This document shows, one piece after another, positions 23,991 through 37,189 of a stretch of 64,000 nucleotides of DNA. A program made the translations under genes and the position numbers. Numbering within the stretch: the stretch's first letter is position 1; every line of letters begins with the position of its first letter. This DNA comes from Solanum dulcamara (Eukaryota; Streptophyta; Magnoliopsida; Solanales; Solanaceae). The notes beneath the pieces are model-generated. The model was not told the origin of the DNA and did not search any database. It worked only from the letters and a program-made list of their open reading frames with translations. The stretch spans positions 4,161,501-4,225,500 of the forward strand of contig NC_077240.1 in NCBI RefSeq assembly GCF_947179165.1, in the 5' to 3' direction.

Positions 23991-26220
23991 TTGGTTGATT
24001 AGATACGGAAAGTTACAAAGTGACCGGAGCATTGCCACCTTCCACTTTAATTAGTCCATTTTTACCTCTTCTCGTTTAACTTGATACACTTCCTAATAAA
24101 ATACTTCACCATTTCATATTAAATGAATTTTTAAATAATTTTTTATTATTCAAAATAATTAAATTGTTCAAAGTTTGAGATAGATGTTTGAAACTTTTTT
24201 TTATAATTTTCCTTTCATTTATTGAAGTTTTATATTTTCTAGGAGATAAATCACACCACTTGCAAAGTTATATTTATGATTTTACAAAGAACAATAGTGG
24301 AAAGTATGGTTCAAATTATGTCCTTGAATATTTTTTTTAATATGTGTGAATTGCCTTACAAATTCACTTAATATGGAATGGAAGGAATGAAAGGAGTAAT
24401 AATTTTACTTTAGGTTGGAAAATTCAAAATACTTATTTTTAATGATAAAATTCTAATACTTCAGAAAATTCATAATTGCTTTCAATTAATTATATAAAAT
24501 ATGCATAGTCATAACTCACATAGATATTACGAGCGAAGATTCTATACAACACATTAGAGAAAGGAAGGAGTTAGCATGCATCCAAATTTGTTGATAACAT
24601 AAACAAGTTTCAGACGCTAGTGGCACCATACGTATTGAATACACGACACCTATTTTCATGGAGTAATTGACACACTAAAATGTTGAGATCAATGGATCTA
24701 AAAATAGATCGATCATGTATCAAATTTGGATATGTTCCATATGCAAAGGACCACTCACCATACATGTGGAGCTTCACTTATAACCATTTGTTTGTTGTGG
24801 TTCTCTCATGTTTGATATTCATATTAGCATTCGATTAAATTTGAATTCGCGCATTACAAGATTATTTTTGAGAATGATACTCTTTCAATGTGATTTTTTT
24901 TTCATTTCCAAAGGCTCAAATCAGAACCCTTTGATTAAAAATAAGGAGCCCTTATGATTTGTTGTTTCCAAACCTGGTTGTCAAAACTTGGAGTGAAATC
25001 AGTTCGATTTCAATCACCCATCACATCTCATATTGATTACTACCCTTACTAGCTAACTGTCTAACTCTCATGCTCTTCTCTAGGTTGGGAACTGTATTGT
25101 CTTTCGGAGCACCAACTAAAGACGTTGTTCAAAAAAATTATTATTGTTATAATGAGGTGTTGTTATATATGTATACTAAATTTGACGTTTAAACCTTATT
25201 TAGTTGTTATAAGCATAATTAGAAAGAGTACTAATATATTTTAGATCTAACATTCAAATATTAATAATAACATATCCAATATAATTCATAAGTGAGGTCT
25301 TAATAACGTATATAATGTGTACGTGGATTTTACCTTTAATTTAAAAGATAAAGAGATTTTTTTTGATACGCTTGGCCAAAAAAAACAATATATTTTTATT
25401 ATATAGAAATGTGAGGTGGAAGAACGACCACAAGCATATTTGTAAGGTCTGCATTTCTCTCAATTTTCACACTAATCTTCTGCTGGTTCTCTTTAAATTT
25501 TCTAAGGTTGCTGTCATTATTATTTCGATTTCATTTCAAAAAATTGCTAATATGTGTTCAATTAGTGTTTCTCAATTTATTTCTCTCTTATTTCGATTCG
25601 TTACTTCAGTGTGTACCTCTTTATGTTGAATTTCAGTGAAATTTTCAGTTCTATAATCTATAATATCTATTTTTCTTACCTCCAACCTGATATACATGTG
25701 CTTCAATTAGTTCGACTTGCCTAAGTAATTGCTTTCTAATTGTGTTATTTTACGACTACACTTGAATAGGGTGCTTGAAAAGCACTTTTTTGAAATTGAT
25801 TCTATTTCTTTCGTGAGAGAATAATATTAGATAGACTATAGAATTTATGTAAATGACAAAAGTAAGATCTAGATATCTTCGCAATTATAACTCTCTTTAT
25901 ACATTCGTGGCTCCTAAGTTTCTCTGACTGAAGAGAAGTGCTAGCTTTTTGTTTGTCTTACAAACTTTTGTGATGACAACGAACTATTTAAGATTGGAAT
26001 TTCTAACTTTGTCCCTTTTGTCAAGGAAAAAGTCTTAGGTCAGAAATGGAGATTAGGCGGTTCATATTGATGAAGCTTGGTATTTTTCATTATATTAAAT
26101 TCACCACACTTGTGTTGCACGTGCATGTATAGTAACAAAATAAGTTGGGAAAGAAAATAAATGGAGTCGTCAATAATACAATATCCCAATTCCCAAAATA
26201 AGGAATCAACAACACAATAT
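23991..26220. other. intergenic DNA without a supported gene
   Basis: AT-rich on both strands, with no domain, long frame or clear transposon end. The open frame at 25363-25629 reads like low-complexity hydrophobic filler. Confidence 0.5.
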
Positions 26221-26222
26221 TT

Positions 26223-26462
26223 ATCAAGTGGTGACATATGAGTTACGTCGAGCAATGTCAAATGTGCCTAACAAATCACAAGGACCTCTTTACTTTTCTT
26301 CCCGCAGAGCTTTTGGCATTTTTCGTCCCACTTTATTTGGTAATCAAGTGGTGACATATGAGTTACGTCGAGCAATGTCAAATGTGCCTAACAAATCACA
26401 AGGACATCTTTGCTTTTCTTCCCGCAGAGCTTTTGGCATTTTTCGTCCCACTTTATTTGGTA
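26223..26462 (+). repeat. perfect-period tandem duplication, 2 x 120 bp
   Basis: Two adjoining 120-bp copies differ at about two positions (CCTCTTTAC versus CATCTTTGC). The unit length is a multiple of three, and one frame stays open through both copies, encoding a 40-residue unit with TYELRRAMSNVPNKSQG and FSSRRAFGIFRPTLFG. No ATG begins that frame, and I do not recognise the peptide. Few differences mean the duplication is recent. Confidence 0.95.
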
Positions 26463-27289
26463 AGAGTTTATCCTGGATCAATTTATTTGAATTAGAACAA
26501 ATTAAAAAAAAAACTTATAAATTAGTTCGTAGGAAAATTAAACTGATATTTTACTGATAATAATTTTTTTATCTCATAAAAATAGAAAAAGAATTTGTGT
26601 ATATCTTTTCGACTTCTTGTTAAAAAGACAAATAAAAAAATTAATAATGCAAATTCATGATAATACATTACATTCAATGAAGTAATAATTAGAGATGTCC
26701 CCATCCGACATTAAATTTCAGCAAGTACAATAGATTGTTAGCCATACGCAATAAAGAGATTGAGAAGATCCATGGAAACATTCTTTGAAATTTAAATATA
26801 TCAAAACTGACAAAAACTATTATTATTACAAATATGTTTTACCATTAAATTCTCCGAAGAAAAAAAAAAGCGCATCCAAGACATTATTTTTTATCTTTTC
26901 CTGATCTATATATAATCCTTTAACCTATGAACGGAAATACGTAAGACGAAGAGGTCTAAGATATATCAACTCCAATGGTTTAATCATCATGCTTAGAAAT
27001 TATTATTATTTGCTTTATTTATCTTATGTGGTTTTTATAACCCATACTACTGACTTAATTGGGAACATAAAATGTACTAGTTATAACAGGTGCAGAGCGA
27101 GCTCTTAATTTCGTAACGGCTTTTAAATTTAGCACATGCTATATTTTGACCACTTAAAATTAAATTATTTTAATCCCATTGTTCACTTTTATTTATCCAC
27201 AGTATTAAAAAAAATTATTTTTATTAGTCAACTTTAAGAGGAAGATAAGTTTCTTTTTTATTAAGCAAAACAAAAGGTGATCTACTATC

Positions 27290-28130
27290 TGTTGTAGTCT
27301 TCTTGACATGACATGACATATCAAGTCAAGAGGGCGACACTCCTAACAATGGGGGGAAGGGGAGTGGGTAAGCGGGCTACTTTCACTTGACTGGTTAGTT
27401 AGGACTTTTTTCTACGATGTTCGAGATCTTTGTCTTGCAAAGGGTGAAATGAGATCTTCTTGGAACAAGGTCAGAGGCGTTGGATGGACCAGTTTCTTCT
27501 GATTCCAATGATAGATGGGTGGTCCGCTGGTACTCTTTCTAGAGATTGGGATAGTGTTCAATCATCCGGTGCTCTTGCCGGTCTTAGTGGTAGGGCAGTA
27601 GGTCGCTAAGAAACTATTGTTGAAGCAGTCGCCTTCCACCTAAGCTGCGCAAGAAAGACCCAAAGCCAATCCCAGGGAACAATGAAGCTTCATAGGGTCT
27701 TTCTGTCCAGGTGCAGGTAGTCCGCATCTTCATAGACATGTCTATTTCACCGAGCCTTTCTCCGAGACAGTGCAACCAATGACATCATCCCAAGTCGATT
27801 GCTTCTCTCGAGATAGTAGTGAGGAAGGAAAATGCTACCCTTAGCCAATTTAGCTCTTAATACAGGATCATTCAAGATTTTTTTGAGGTCCTTATACTCA
27901 TTATGCCTAGCATTGAATAGACTAGGTATTCACCTTATCAAGATCTCAAATCAATGATGGGGTCTGTTTGGCACCTCCTAAATGGGCGTACAAATTGGAC
28001 CAAACCCTTTGTCAGGCTATAGTTCCCTCAAAGTTATGGAGTAAGACATCGATGGCGAACTGATCAACTTGCATATGTTAAGCATACGACTGAAGTAGCA
28101 TGATTAGACCTTCTTATCATTTTTTTGACT
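27290..28130. other. organelle-derived mosaic insert (NUMT/NUPT)
   Basis: Composition becomes clearly more GC-rich and lacks plant nuclear repeats. On the minus strand, about 27630-27778 matches the peptidyl-transferase region of organelle large-subunit rRNA, recognisable by GGACAGAAAGACCCTATGAA and GTGAAATAGACATGTCT. Again on the minus strand, about 27838-27880 reads LNDPVLRAKLAKG, the N-terminal part of plastid cytochrome b6/f subunit IV (petD). These are not neighbours in a plastid genome, so the source is probably mitochondrial DNA that had taken up plastid pieces. The outer limits are judged from composition. Confidence 0.7.
27630..27778 (-). rRNA. fragment of organelle large-subunit rRNA gene (non-functional)
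   Basis: The reverse strand carries conserved domain V words such as TGTCTCGGAGA, CGGACTACCTGCACCTGGAC and GCAGCTTAGGTGGAAGGCGA. Only about 150 bp remain, so it is a relic inside the organelle insert. Plastid 23S and mitochondrial 26S are alike here, so the source cannot be settled by eye. Confidence 0.7.
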
Positions 28131-28199
28131 AGCTATAAACTTCAACCCCCTTTCTCTTACTTAGATGGAGAAATAAGTAAGCAAGACTTTCTACCTTGC

Positions 28200-30029
28200 T
28201 TTTCTTTTCTTAAAAAATGGCGAATTATACCGAATTTTGCCTTCAACCAAGCCTTTTCGTTTTTTCTATTGTACTCCTATTATTAATTACTAATTTTCCA
28301 ACTTGTATGTCAAAAAAAATTGTAATAGTCATAAATTGCATAACAATATATTAAACTTCGTTTATTACTTCCTTGAAGAAAAATTGAATGGAGGGAGTAT
28401 GAAGGAAGCATCTACGTGAAACTACCTAAAATCAATTATTCAAAACAGCTCGTATTACAGAAAATGACAAGGATTAAATTCGATTGAACCAAAAACAAAG
28501 AAGAAAAAATTCAAGAAGTCCCATTCCATTTTGGAAAATTGACAACTTCATATAGTTACGTTTTCTGACTCTTGCGTCTTATCCCGAATATCATCACTTG
28601 CAAATGTTATTCGTTCTCAATTATTTTTCTACGTTACAAAGTACTATTAACTTGGCTGATTAAACTTTTAAAATTTGCTTATTTAAGTAAAAGAAAACTT
28701 TCAAAAATGTTTTATATATAAAAAGTATTTATGAATAATAATAATTTGCATTTGATTAATTAATCAATTTCAAAAGTAATTTTGTCAATATTGAAACAAT
28801 AATTTGTGCTTAGTCAAGATTTCAAAAATATTTATGTGATTTTTTTATATCTAAAATACAGCTCATGTTTGATCAAATACTTCAACTCTCTAAAATAAGT
28901 ATTTTACTTTAATAATAATACTAATTAAAAAAGCACTTTTAACTTCCCATGAATTTGATCAAAAGCTTATATGTGTCCATGTATGATGAGGCCGATCTAG
29001 CGTTACAACACACTAATTCAATAACTTCTGTTAGAGCTCTGTATTTTTTCTAAAGATTCACTAAATATATATAACTATTTACTTATAAAATTAATTATCG
29101 TTTTATATTAATTTAAGAACCCAGCAGAGTTTCATAAATTTAAATTCTAGATTAAGATTGGCTTTGGATGAGACCAGTGTGGGCCTTTTTCTCCCTATTT
29201 TTAGGCACCAATTTCAGCGGAAAACGCCCAACTCGAGACACATAATGACTGCATTCATTTTCAATAGGTAACTACTAATTTCTCGTTTAAAGTATTTTTT
29301 TTATAATTTAAATAGGGGTAAAATTGGAAGCATATTATTAATATTTTTTAATTATTGCACTATTTTGTTAGTTTATCATGTTAGCTGCTGTGTTTTCTAC
29401 AATGTTTTCTTCTTGTTTGTTGAAGATCTTTTGTAAACATTCTTTCTATCTTTACGAGGTAATGATAAGGCTTACACTCTGTTCTTCCCAAACTTCACTT
29501 GTGAAATTCCATTGGATATGTTGTTGTAAAATATCACTTATTTTTTCACATAATTAAAAAAAAGTAAAAATATCACTTATTTTGAAATGAATGAAATTGC
29601 ATTGAGCCATAAATACCTAATTAAAATGATGTATTTAGCATGAACATATCTTTAAAGAAAATTACTCATTTCTTGAAAGTAAGAAGTATCTTTACTTACT
29701 CTTGACAAATACATTGAAAAATCCTCCATAATCTTGATAATTAATATCACGTTTAAGACCTTTTTAAAAAAAAAATACTCTATGTAAATATAATAAATAG
29801 ACACATGAGAAGTAATATATGATGCACTTCAAAACAGAGGAAAATTATATCTCTCTTTCTCTCTACATTGCTTCTCTTGATTTTTCAACGTTGTTACTAT
29901 TTTGGTATTATTATAAAACATTGCATAAGCCTTGCACATTCTTTATTTTGTAACAAGTGAAAAATTGATAAACCTTGTTCACAACTACCAGTTAAAAAAA
30001 AATTCCACCTTTTAAAATTTTTTTGGGGG
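28200..30029. other. intergenic DNA without a supported gene
   Basis: AT-rich, no domains or long frames. Nothing beyond scattered short A/T runs is visible. Confidence 0.5.
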
Positions 30030-30415
30030 AATTTTTGCCACTCAAAAATACCTTAATTATGCTCCATAGATATAATTTGCTAATTACAATTCGTAGTTAT
30101 AGTTATAACAGTATTTTTATAATTCACGCAATATTTGTATACGTTTGTATAATTTGCTATACATTTTGCAGTTTTTGTATAACGTTTGCATATTTCACTA
30201 TACAATTCATGCACAACATTTGTATAATTCATTATACGATTTGTAGTGTTTGTATATTTCGATATACAATTCGATTCGCGCACAACGTTTGTATAAATCG
30301 CGCGAATTACACAAAACTCAAACTATAATTACAGCTAGATGTTTGCCGCGCTCCATAATTAATTCAAACTATAGCTATGTTAGCTAATTAACTAATATAT
30401 GTTTGCTTATCCGCG
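30030..30415. mobile_element. MITE-like or palindromic repeat unit, unassigned
   Basis: The outer parts mirror each other loosely: GCTCCATAGATATAATTTGCTAATTA on the left against TAGCTAATTAAC and ATAGCTATGTTAGC on the right, read in parts. The centre repeats GTATAATT and TATACAATTC words in both directions. A 23-base T run follows at 30417. Ends and target-site duplicates could not be fixed, so the superfamily is open. Confidence 0.4.
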
Positions 30416-30439
30416 TTTTTTTTTTTTTTTTTTTTTTTT

Positions 30440-31560
30440 ATAAACAAAAATTGAGAGGTCAGCCCATAGGCTAGAACGCAGCCCGCTTTAGTTGATGGGT
30501 TGGTAAAGATTCTCCGGTCCATTTCATAAGCTGTTGGGCCTTGCTCTAATTAGCTTATGGCCTCATAGAACTAGGCTGAATTGGGCCGGTCCGTTTTGAA
30601 TAACTCTCATGAAATAGTGGTATCTCTAAGTAATTTGCTCGAGAAAGAACGTTAAAATTTAACGGTATCGGATATTCATAGCAAGTCATACTAATGTACT
30701 ATAATTAAGTGATAAATTAAGGTAAATAGTTATGATATAGGGATAACCATATTTGTGAAGACGTATCAGGTATTTATTGAATTGTTAGCCTAGAATCATA
30801 CTAAATTGCTAACTGGCCTTGGACGAAAATAACCAATAAATCCGTTAGGAATTTAGCACTAATTGATCGGCAAGTGATGTTTAACTCTCTACTAACATAC
30901 AAATTAATCTTTTTTATTTTCATTTACATTATCACATCTGATAGGACATGAATATTATTTAGTATATTCAACTCTTTAACAATAAAATAGTTATTCCCAA
31001 AATTTATGGAATTACATGGATATGTTATTATTGAAATAATATCAAAATAATACTATTTAGTAGCTGAAAAGTAAATAAGCAGTTAATACACAAAACATTA
31101 CATTTGTCCCATAATTAATACAATTAATATGTCAATTTTTCCAAGTCAAGTAACATTTTACAAATGGAAACCAAGGTAGTGATGATTTGTAGAATTCGGA
31201 GTTTTAAGAACTACTTTTCCAAGCTAAAAGATCAAAAGAATCAACAAATTTTAAAATATTGAGATAAATCGTCAAGTTCTCAACGACAAACAAATAGCGT
31301 TTAGTCGTTTTTAATTGAAAATCGTTGTCTCATGAATGACTCAAGATTTTTCTTAAAAAAAAGTTTGTCGCGGTGAATTTGGGAAATTCTATTCTTTACT
31401 GGGCTTATTACTCCTAATTAATAGGAAATTAAGGTAAGAGTTGGAAATATTGGTAATCTCCACTGTTTATATGAAATGATGAAAGATGTCCAGGTACAAT
31501 GTACCTAGGAAAATTCAATATAGCATGGTTCATGAGTTGTTGAGATTCACTGTCCAACCA
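30440..31560. other. upstream region of the methylthioribose kinase gene
   Basis: No gene is seen. A TATA-like AGTATAAAG lies at about 31560-31568, some 80 bp before the kinase ATG, a plausible promoter position. Confidence 0.4.
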
Positions 31561-31645
31561 AAGTATAAAGAAGCAGCATTTTACTCCAGTAATAATAAAT
31601 CCCTTAGCCCCAAATCATCCGTTTCCATTCACCATCTCAGCGACG

Positions 31646-34600
31646 ATGGTATCTGATGGGTTTAGGCCATTGGACGAGAAGTCATTGGTGGAGTACATAA
31701 AATCGACTCCTTCTTTTGTTTCAATTTTGGGGAAGCAGTTCGATAAACTTGAAATCAAGGAAGTGGGTGATGGAAATCTCAACTTTGTCTATATTGTTGT
31801 TGCCCCCTCTGGTTCGATTGTCATCAAACAGGTGGCCTTCATCTCTTTTTGTTTCCCCCTTTCTCTTGTCTGCTACTATAATTAAATTATTCTTGATCGT
31901 TTAGTTCACTTTTAGTCAACGCTGGACTATGGAGTTTTCAAATTATTCAGATTTCTTTTTCCCCAAACGAACTTAGGGATTCCCCATATTGAATTGTGTC
32001 ATTCTTTGGAGTTTCTTGTTATTCTATTTCTGTTAATACTTGGTGGTTCTTGCACTTCCACTGTCCTATTATTTTGTTGTAGTGATCGTTCCTTTTTGCT
32101 TGAGCCGAGGGTCTCTATCTCCCAAGGTTAGGGTAAGGTCTGTGAACACACTATCCTTTCAAGACCCACTGGCTATGTTGTTGTTGGTTTATCACTGATG
32201 GCTTCGACTGTTGATACCGTCTTAAACTGACTAGGGCAGTGCATATAACTTAAAATATCTTGCATCTCCCAGTAACTCCTGAGTGAAACTGCCATTTCTC
32301 ACAATTCCACTAGTGAAAAGGATTACCGGCAGGTTATTGCCAGAATTTTTTCACGTTACCAGCCCACTTACTATTAGTTGACTTTTAAGTAACGTAAAAG
32401 TGTAAAAGGGCAGCCCGGTGCACTAAAGCTCCTCTATGCGCAGGGTCCGGTGAAGGCCCGACCACAAGGGTCTATTGTATTCAGCCTTACCTTGCATTTA
32501 TGTCAGAGGCTGTTTACAGGCTTGAACCCGTCACCTCTTGGTCAGATGTCAACTAAACTCTTTTCCTATTATGTTGTTTATGTTTCTAAATGCTGATGGT
32601 GTATGCAGGCTCTTCCTTATATTCGATGCATTGGAGAGTCATGGCCAATGGCAAAAGAACGTGCTTACTTTGAAGTCACTGCACTAAAAGAGCATGGTCG
32701 TCTGTCTCCTGAGCATGTACCTGAAGTTTACCATTTTGACAAGACTATGTGTTTGATCGGTATGCGTTACCTTGAACCTCCTCATATTATATTGAGGAAG
32801 GGATTGATTGCTGGGGTCGAGTATCCGTTGCTTGCTGAACACATTTCAGACTATATGGCAAAGACTCTTTTCTTCACCTCCCTGCTTTATCTTACAACAA
32901 CGGATCACAAACGTGCAGGTGAGCCATAATAATCCCAATGGAACTGCATATAGTTGTATATGTACATATATGCTTTCCACACCTGTGTTTCTGCATTAGG
33001 CTTTATTAAGTTGTTCATGAAAGTTTCAGTTAGATGGATTGGTGTCAGTTGTGTGAATATACATAATTGGTTGTTCTATAGTCATACTTCTTATAATGGT
33101 TGACCACTGTGGCGGAGTCAGAATTTTCAATAAAGAGTTCAAAATCTGAATAGCTAGACACACGAACTAGCTGAAGGGGTTCGACATCTACTATTTACAT
33201 ATAAAAAATTATTTTAACCATGTATAAATAGTATAATTTTTCGCCGAAGGGGTTCAGATGAACCCCCTAGCCACCATGTGGTTCACCCCTGGTTGACCAT
33301 ATTAGTGAGGTAAGCGATATTACTGGAAGTTATATAAAACTTATGGTAAGAATGGTAGACATATTGGTTGTACCGCATGTGCCCTGGTTTTTCCTTGTTT
33401 AGTAAAAGTTGTATCCTTTGGTGGCACTTATTAGAAATCAGAGTTTGACCAGGAGAGCTTTTACATATTTGTCAACAAAGTTCATCTGGTGAATTATAGT
33501 TTATCTATTTCTGATTTAAATGTGCAGTGAAGAGCTCTGCATCGGTGCATCTTAACTTGCTCATCTCATCCTCCATGTTGGGGAAATGGAAACACTGGTT
33601 TGGCATTGCTGCACTTGTTATCAATAATAACTTGCTTTTGTGGTGCATTCTGTCTGATAGTTATCATTGTTGCTGTCCCTGACTTTTAGTGAGGCAGTAC
33701 TCTTATTGAGAATGAATAGAGTAAATCAAAAGATCAGTAACCACTTCATGATCAAATCTGAAAGTTGGTCGAGCTATATTTTTGTTTTTAATATTTTATT
33801 TTACAACAATGGTGTCCGGGCCTCTCCTCAACTATTGCACTGGGTGCCTGCTAAGTTGGTTTAGCTATCTTGCAAAATTGGTTCAAGTCCTTGCAAGTGT
33901 ATACAATACTGCAAGTTCAAGTGTATGGTCTTTTGTACTGTTATAGTTCTTGAGCTTCAAAGCTTAATAATAACGGAAAAGAAAAAGGAGAACAAATGGA
34001 GAAATGCGATTAGGCCAAAATAGCTGAGATTCCGATTCAATGACTTCGGAATTAGAATTGCAATATTTATGCAAGTTCAGCTAACCACCTAACTGCCACT
34101 AACAACCATACTAATGTCTGGAATTCAGTTAGTTACTGCCAGGTCCAAAGTGTAATAGCTCAAACTTCTCCATCTCATTTATTTTGAAACAGCCACACAC
34201 TCTTTTCATTTCAAACGTAGTACAACACCTCAAGACTCACGTACACTCACTCATAGCATTTACTCTCAGTTATACACTTGACTTTCTGCTGAGAAAGTGA
34301 AACCAATTCATTATTATGGATTAGAACTATTTACTTTTGGTTTTTGATGGCCACTGGCCAGCTATATTATGGCCATGACTGTTGTTTTTATTTGATTTTG
34401 ACCTCTTCATTTTTGCAGTTGCTGAATTTTGTGGAAACGTTGAGTTGTGTAGGCTCACTGAGCAGGTTGTCTTCTCGGACCCCTACAAAGTGTCACAATA
34501 TAATCACTGTACATCTCCTTATCTTGATGCCGATGCAGAGGCAGTTCGCAACGATAATGGTTTGAAGATTGAAGTTGCTGAGCTTAAATCCAAGTACGTT

Positions 34601-36558
34601 TGTGATTCTTAGAAGATGTTGCTTTAGTGCATCTAACTGATTTGCTTGACTTTTATCTGTTTTTGTTTTCCTTAGCTGGAAAATCACGACAATCTTTATG
34701 TAATACTTGCAGGTTTTGTGAGAGAGCCCAAGCTCTTATACATGGCGATCTCCATACTGGTTCGTTGATGGTCACTCACGATTCAACCCAAGTAATTGAC
34801 CCAGAATTTTCTTTCTATGGGCCAATGGGTTATGATATTGGAGCATTTATTGGAAATCTAATTCTGGCATACTTTTCCCAAGATGGACATGCGGATCAGG
34901 CCAATGACCGCAAGGTAATCCGTTGCAACATTTGCCTTTCTATTCTCTGTTTTTTATTACTGCAATCTCCTTGTTTCATAGTAAAGGTCTTTGTCCCCCT
35001 TTTTGTTCTCTTCTTGTGCATGATACTCTCGTCCTTGACTTTGGTCATTGCTATTCTGGGATTAGAATTGTATATGGCTTGTACCTCCTCAGAGGCCATA
35101 ATGCCAGATTGATTGATCTGGAGAAAGTTGAGGCATGTCGTGAGGCACTGAGGCTGCTTAGAGTTGTATATGACTTGCACCTGCTCAGATATATGTCCTA
35201 ATGCCAGAAACTGGTTTAAAAAAAAAGAAGATACATGTCGTAATGGCAGATTGATTCATCATGAGAAATTTAGGCTTGTCGTTAGGCTCCTTTTCCAAAG
35301 ATATGTTTGTAAAATTGAATATTCATCTAGAGATTTCAACGAGTTCATAAATTTCTTCACAAGCTAATAAGTACTCTGAATATGTAATCTTTTCAAGTGT
35401 GGTTTCTTGACTTTTTAATTTCTTTAAACTTGTTCAAATTAATTCCTGTGAGATAGAAGATCCTTATATAACCTTCATATGCTGATGAATTCTTAAATTA
35501 GAAGGATGGACAAAAAACTAGAAATGAGAACAGGCCACCTTTATTTTCCTTTCATGTCTTTTGTCCCATTGCTTCTTGCTTAAATTTTAGTGATGAATTC
35601 CTCATCTTGTTAGTTTTTGTAAAAGATTTTTTTCCGGCAAGGACATGTTGATGTGATTATGGATTGGTGGATTTGACATTTGTTTCTTTCTTCCTTATTT
35701 GCGAAGTCAAGAATACACTGACATAGTTTTGGCACTTACTCGTGAACTCGTTTGTTTTCAGTCATATAAAGTTTGGATTTTGAAGACAATAACAGAGACT
35801 TGGAACCTCTTTCACCAAAAGTTTCTTGCACTCTGGGATGAGCACAAGGATGGTTCTGGTGAAGCATATCTTCCTGATATATACAATAATACTGAGCTTC
35901 AACAACTGGTGAAGCAGAAATACATGAAAGAACTCTTTGAGGACACCCTTGGATTTGGTGCTGCTAAAATGATAAGGTGATTGGTGAATTCTTTTTTCCT
36001 AATCTTGGTTCTAATGCATGTTCTCTCTCTGTCCTCTTCTGGGTTTTTTTTCCTTCAAATTTAACAACACCTTGCACAGGGAAGAAAATCAAATAGCTTT
36101 ATTCCCATGACAATTTTGGTAACGGCACAGAGGTGCTCAATGAACAACTATATACGTGTCATGTGTGTGCGTATTTATACACATTTATGTGCATCTTTAT
36201 TTATAAAGGTGGACAAGATGCAATGCCTTATAATGCCAAAAAAGCGCTTTTAGGAAAAACACGTTCATGCCAAGCAAATATGCCTTGTTCTGGAATTGAA
36301 GAGCAATGTGCTTCTTAATCCCAATAAAGTTCTGAAATCTTGGTGCATGTGATTGAAATTCTTATCTTCTTTATAATACACAGGAGAATAGTTGGGGTAG
36401 CTCATGTAGAAGATTTTGAATCAATCAAGGATGTTGCCAAACGTGCTGATTGTGAACGACAAGCGCTTAACTGTGCAAAGAAGCTTCTGAAAGAAAGACG
36501 AAACATCAAGAGCATTGATGAAGTTGTTTCCACAATTGAGCAAGTTCAGTTGCAGTAA
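31646..36558 (+). CDS. MTK: 5-methylthioribose kinase, six exons
   Basis: Joined exons 31646-31831, 32609-32918, 34419-34593, 34713-34914, 35762-35976 and 36384-36558 give 1263 nt, hence 420 residues plus stop, the length of the Arabidopsis enzyme. All junctions use GT...AG and keep phase. The enzyme phosphorylates methylthioribose with ATP in the cytosolic methionine-salvage (Yang) cycle that supports ethylene and polyamine synthesis. Visible are the nucleotide loop [10 protein letters not shown] (about 33-42), the catalytic loop [14 protein letters not shown] and the metal-binding [19 protein letters not shown]. The C-terminal segment [18 protein letters not shown] crosses the exon 5/6 junction. 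All key residues are present, and the gene looks intact. Introns 1, 2 and 4 are long and hold SINE and MITE pieces. Confidence 0.95.
32098..32188 (+). mobile_element. 3' part of a TS-type SINE in MTK intron 1
   Basis: GAGCCGAGGGTCTCTATCTC, GGTAAGGTCTGTG and a TTGTTGTTGG tail match the well-known nightshade TS/RTE-tailed repeat. The 5' part is missing. Confidence 0.6.
32405..32550 (-). mobile_element. tRNA-derived SINE (Au/TS-like) in MTK intron 1
   Basis: AGCCCGGTGCACTAAAGCTC, GACCACAAGGGTCTATTGTA and GGCTTGAACCCGT are typical of this SINE. Its polymerase III B box (GGGTTCAAGCC) reads on the minus strand. It is worn and lies just before exon 2. Confidence 0.6.
33107..33291. mobile_element. 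hAT-type MITE in MTK intron 2
   Basis: It starts CTGTGGCGGAGTCAG and ends GGTTCACCCCTG, and is flanked by a perfect 8-bp duplication GTTGACCA (33099-33106 and 33292-33299). It shares GGCGGAG, the AGAATTTTCA block, a TTTTTCGNCGAAGGGGT block and overall plan with the MITE at 9524-9781. Confidence 0.85.
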
Positions 36559-36559
36559 T

Positions 36560-37189
36560 GTCGAAGTTATAATGGATGATGTAACATGTTGGTCTTTTGA
36601 CTAAGCGGTTGCTATGTTTGCTTTTTGACTAAGCATTCTGGAGTCTCTTAAGGCATGCAGAAGGCATATTGATTAGTAATAATCTCCTTTTAGGTATACA
36701 TATTGCATGAAATAGTGAGTTTTCTTTGTTCGATAGTCATTCTATTGATGGAGGACATTATCGTTTCCAGTTTAGTTCAGAATCAACTTCATATTTATTC
36801 CCAGAACATCCTTTGATCCCTTGTTAAAAGACGAAGAGTAACTTCGGGCTTTGTGTACTGCAGTCAAAAGTCTGCAGAGGCCATGGAGATATCCTATAAT
36901 CTTTTAAAGCTCGAAGAGAATTAGCTACACAAGTAACTAAAGAAAAAGAAAGGAAGTATCTTAGGTCTCAAAGGGGCGTGGGAACGCATAAGAACTCTTG
37001 GAAAAGAGATGCAATTTCAGTTCCTTTGAAATCGATAGTAATTATAGGGGCAGTTGACAATTGAATCCTATTTTGATCAAAATATTTGTAATAGTGTAAA
37101 AAAGGTCCGGTTTCAAGTTGTTCAAGAATAGTTAATTCTATTTCTCTATGTGGCGAAAAAAGTAATATAACTCAGCTGTAGAGTGTTAA
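36560..37189. other. MTK 3' untranslated region and intergenic DNA
   Basis: The first 200-250 bp probably hold the MTK 3' untranslated region. No second gene is supported. Confidence 0.4.

Noticed and set aside
27630..27778. rRNA match considered as a working rRNA gene
   Set aside because: Only about 150 bp of the large-subunit gene are present and the flanks are unrelated.
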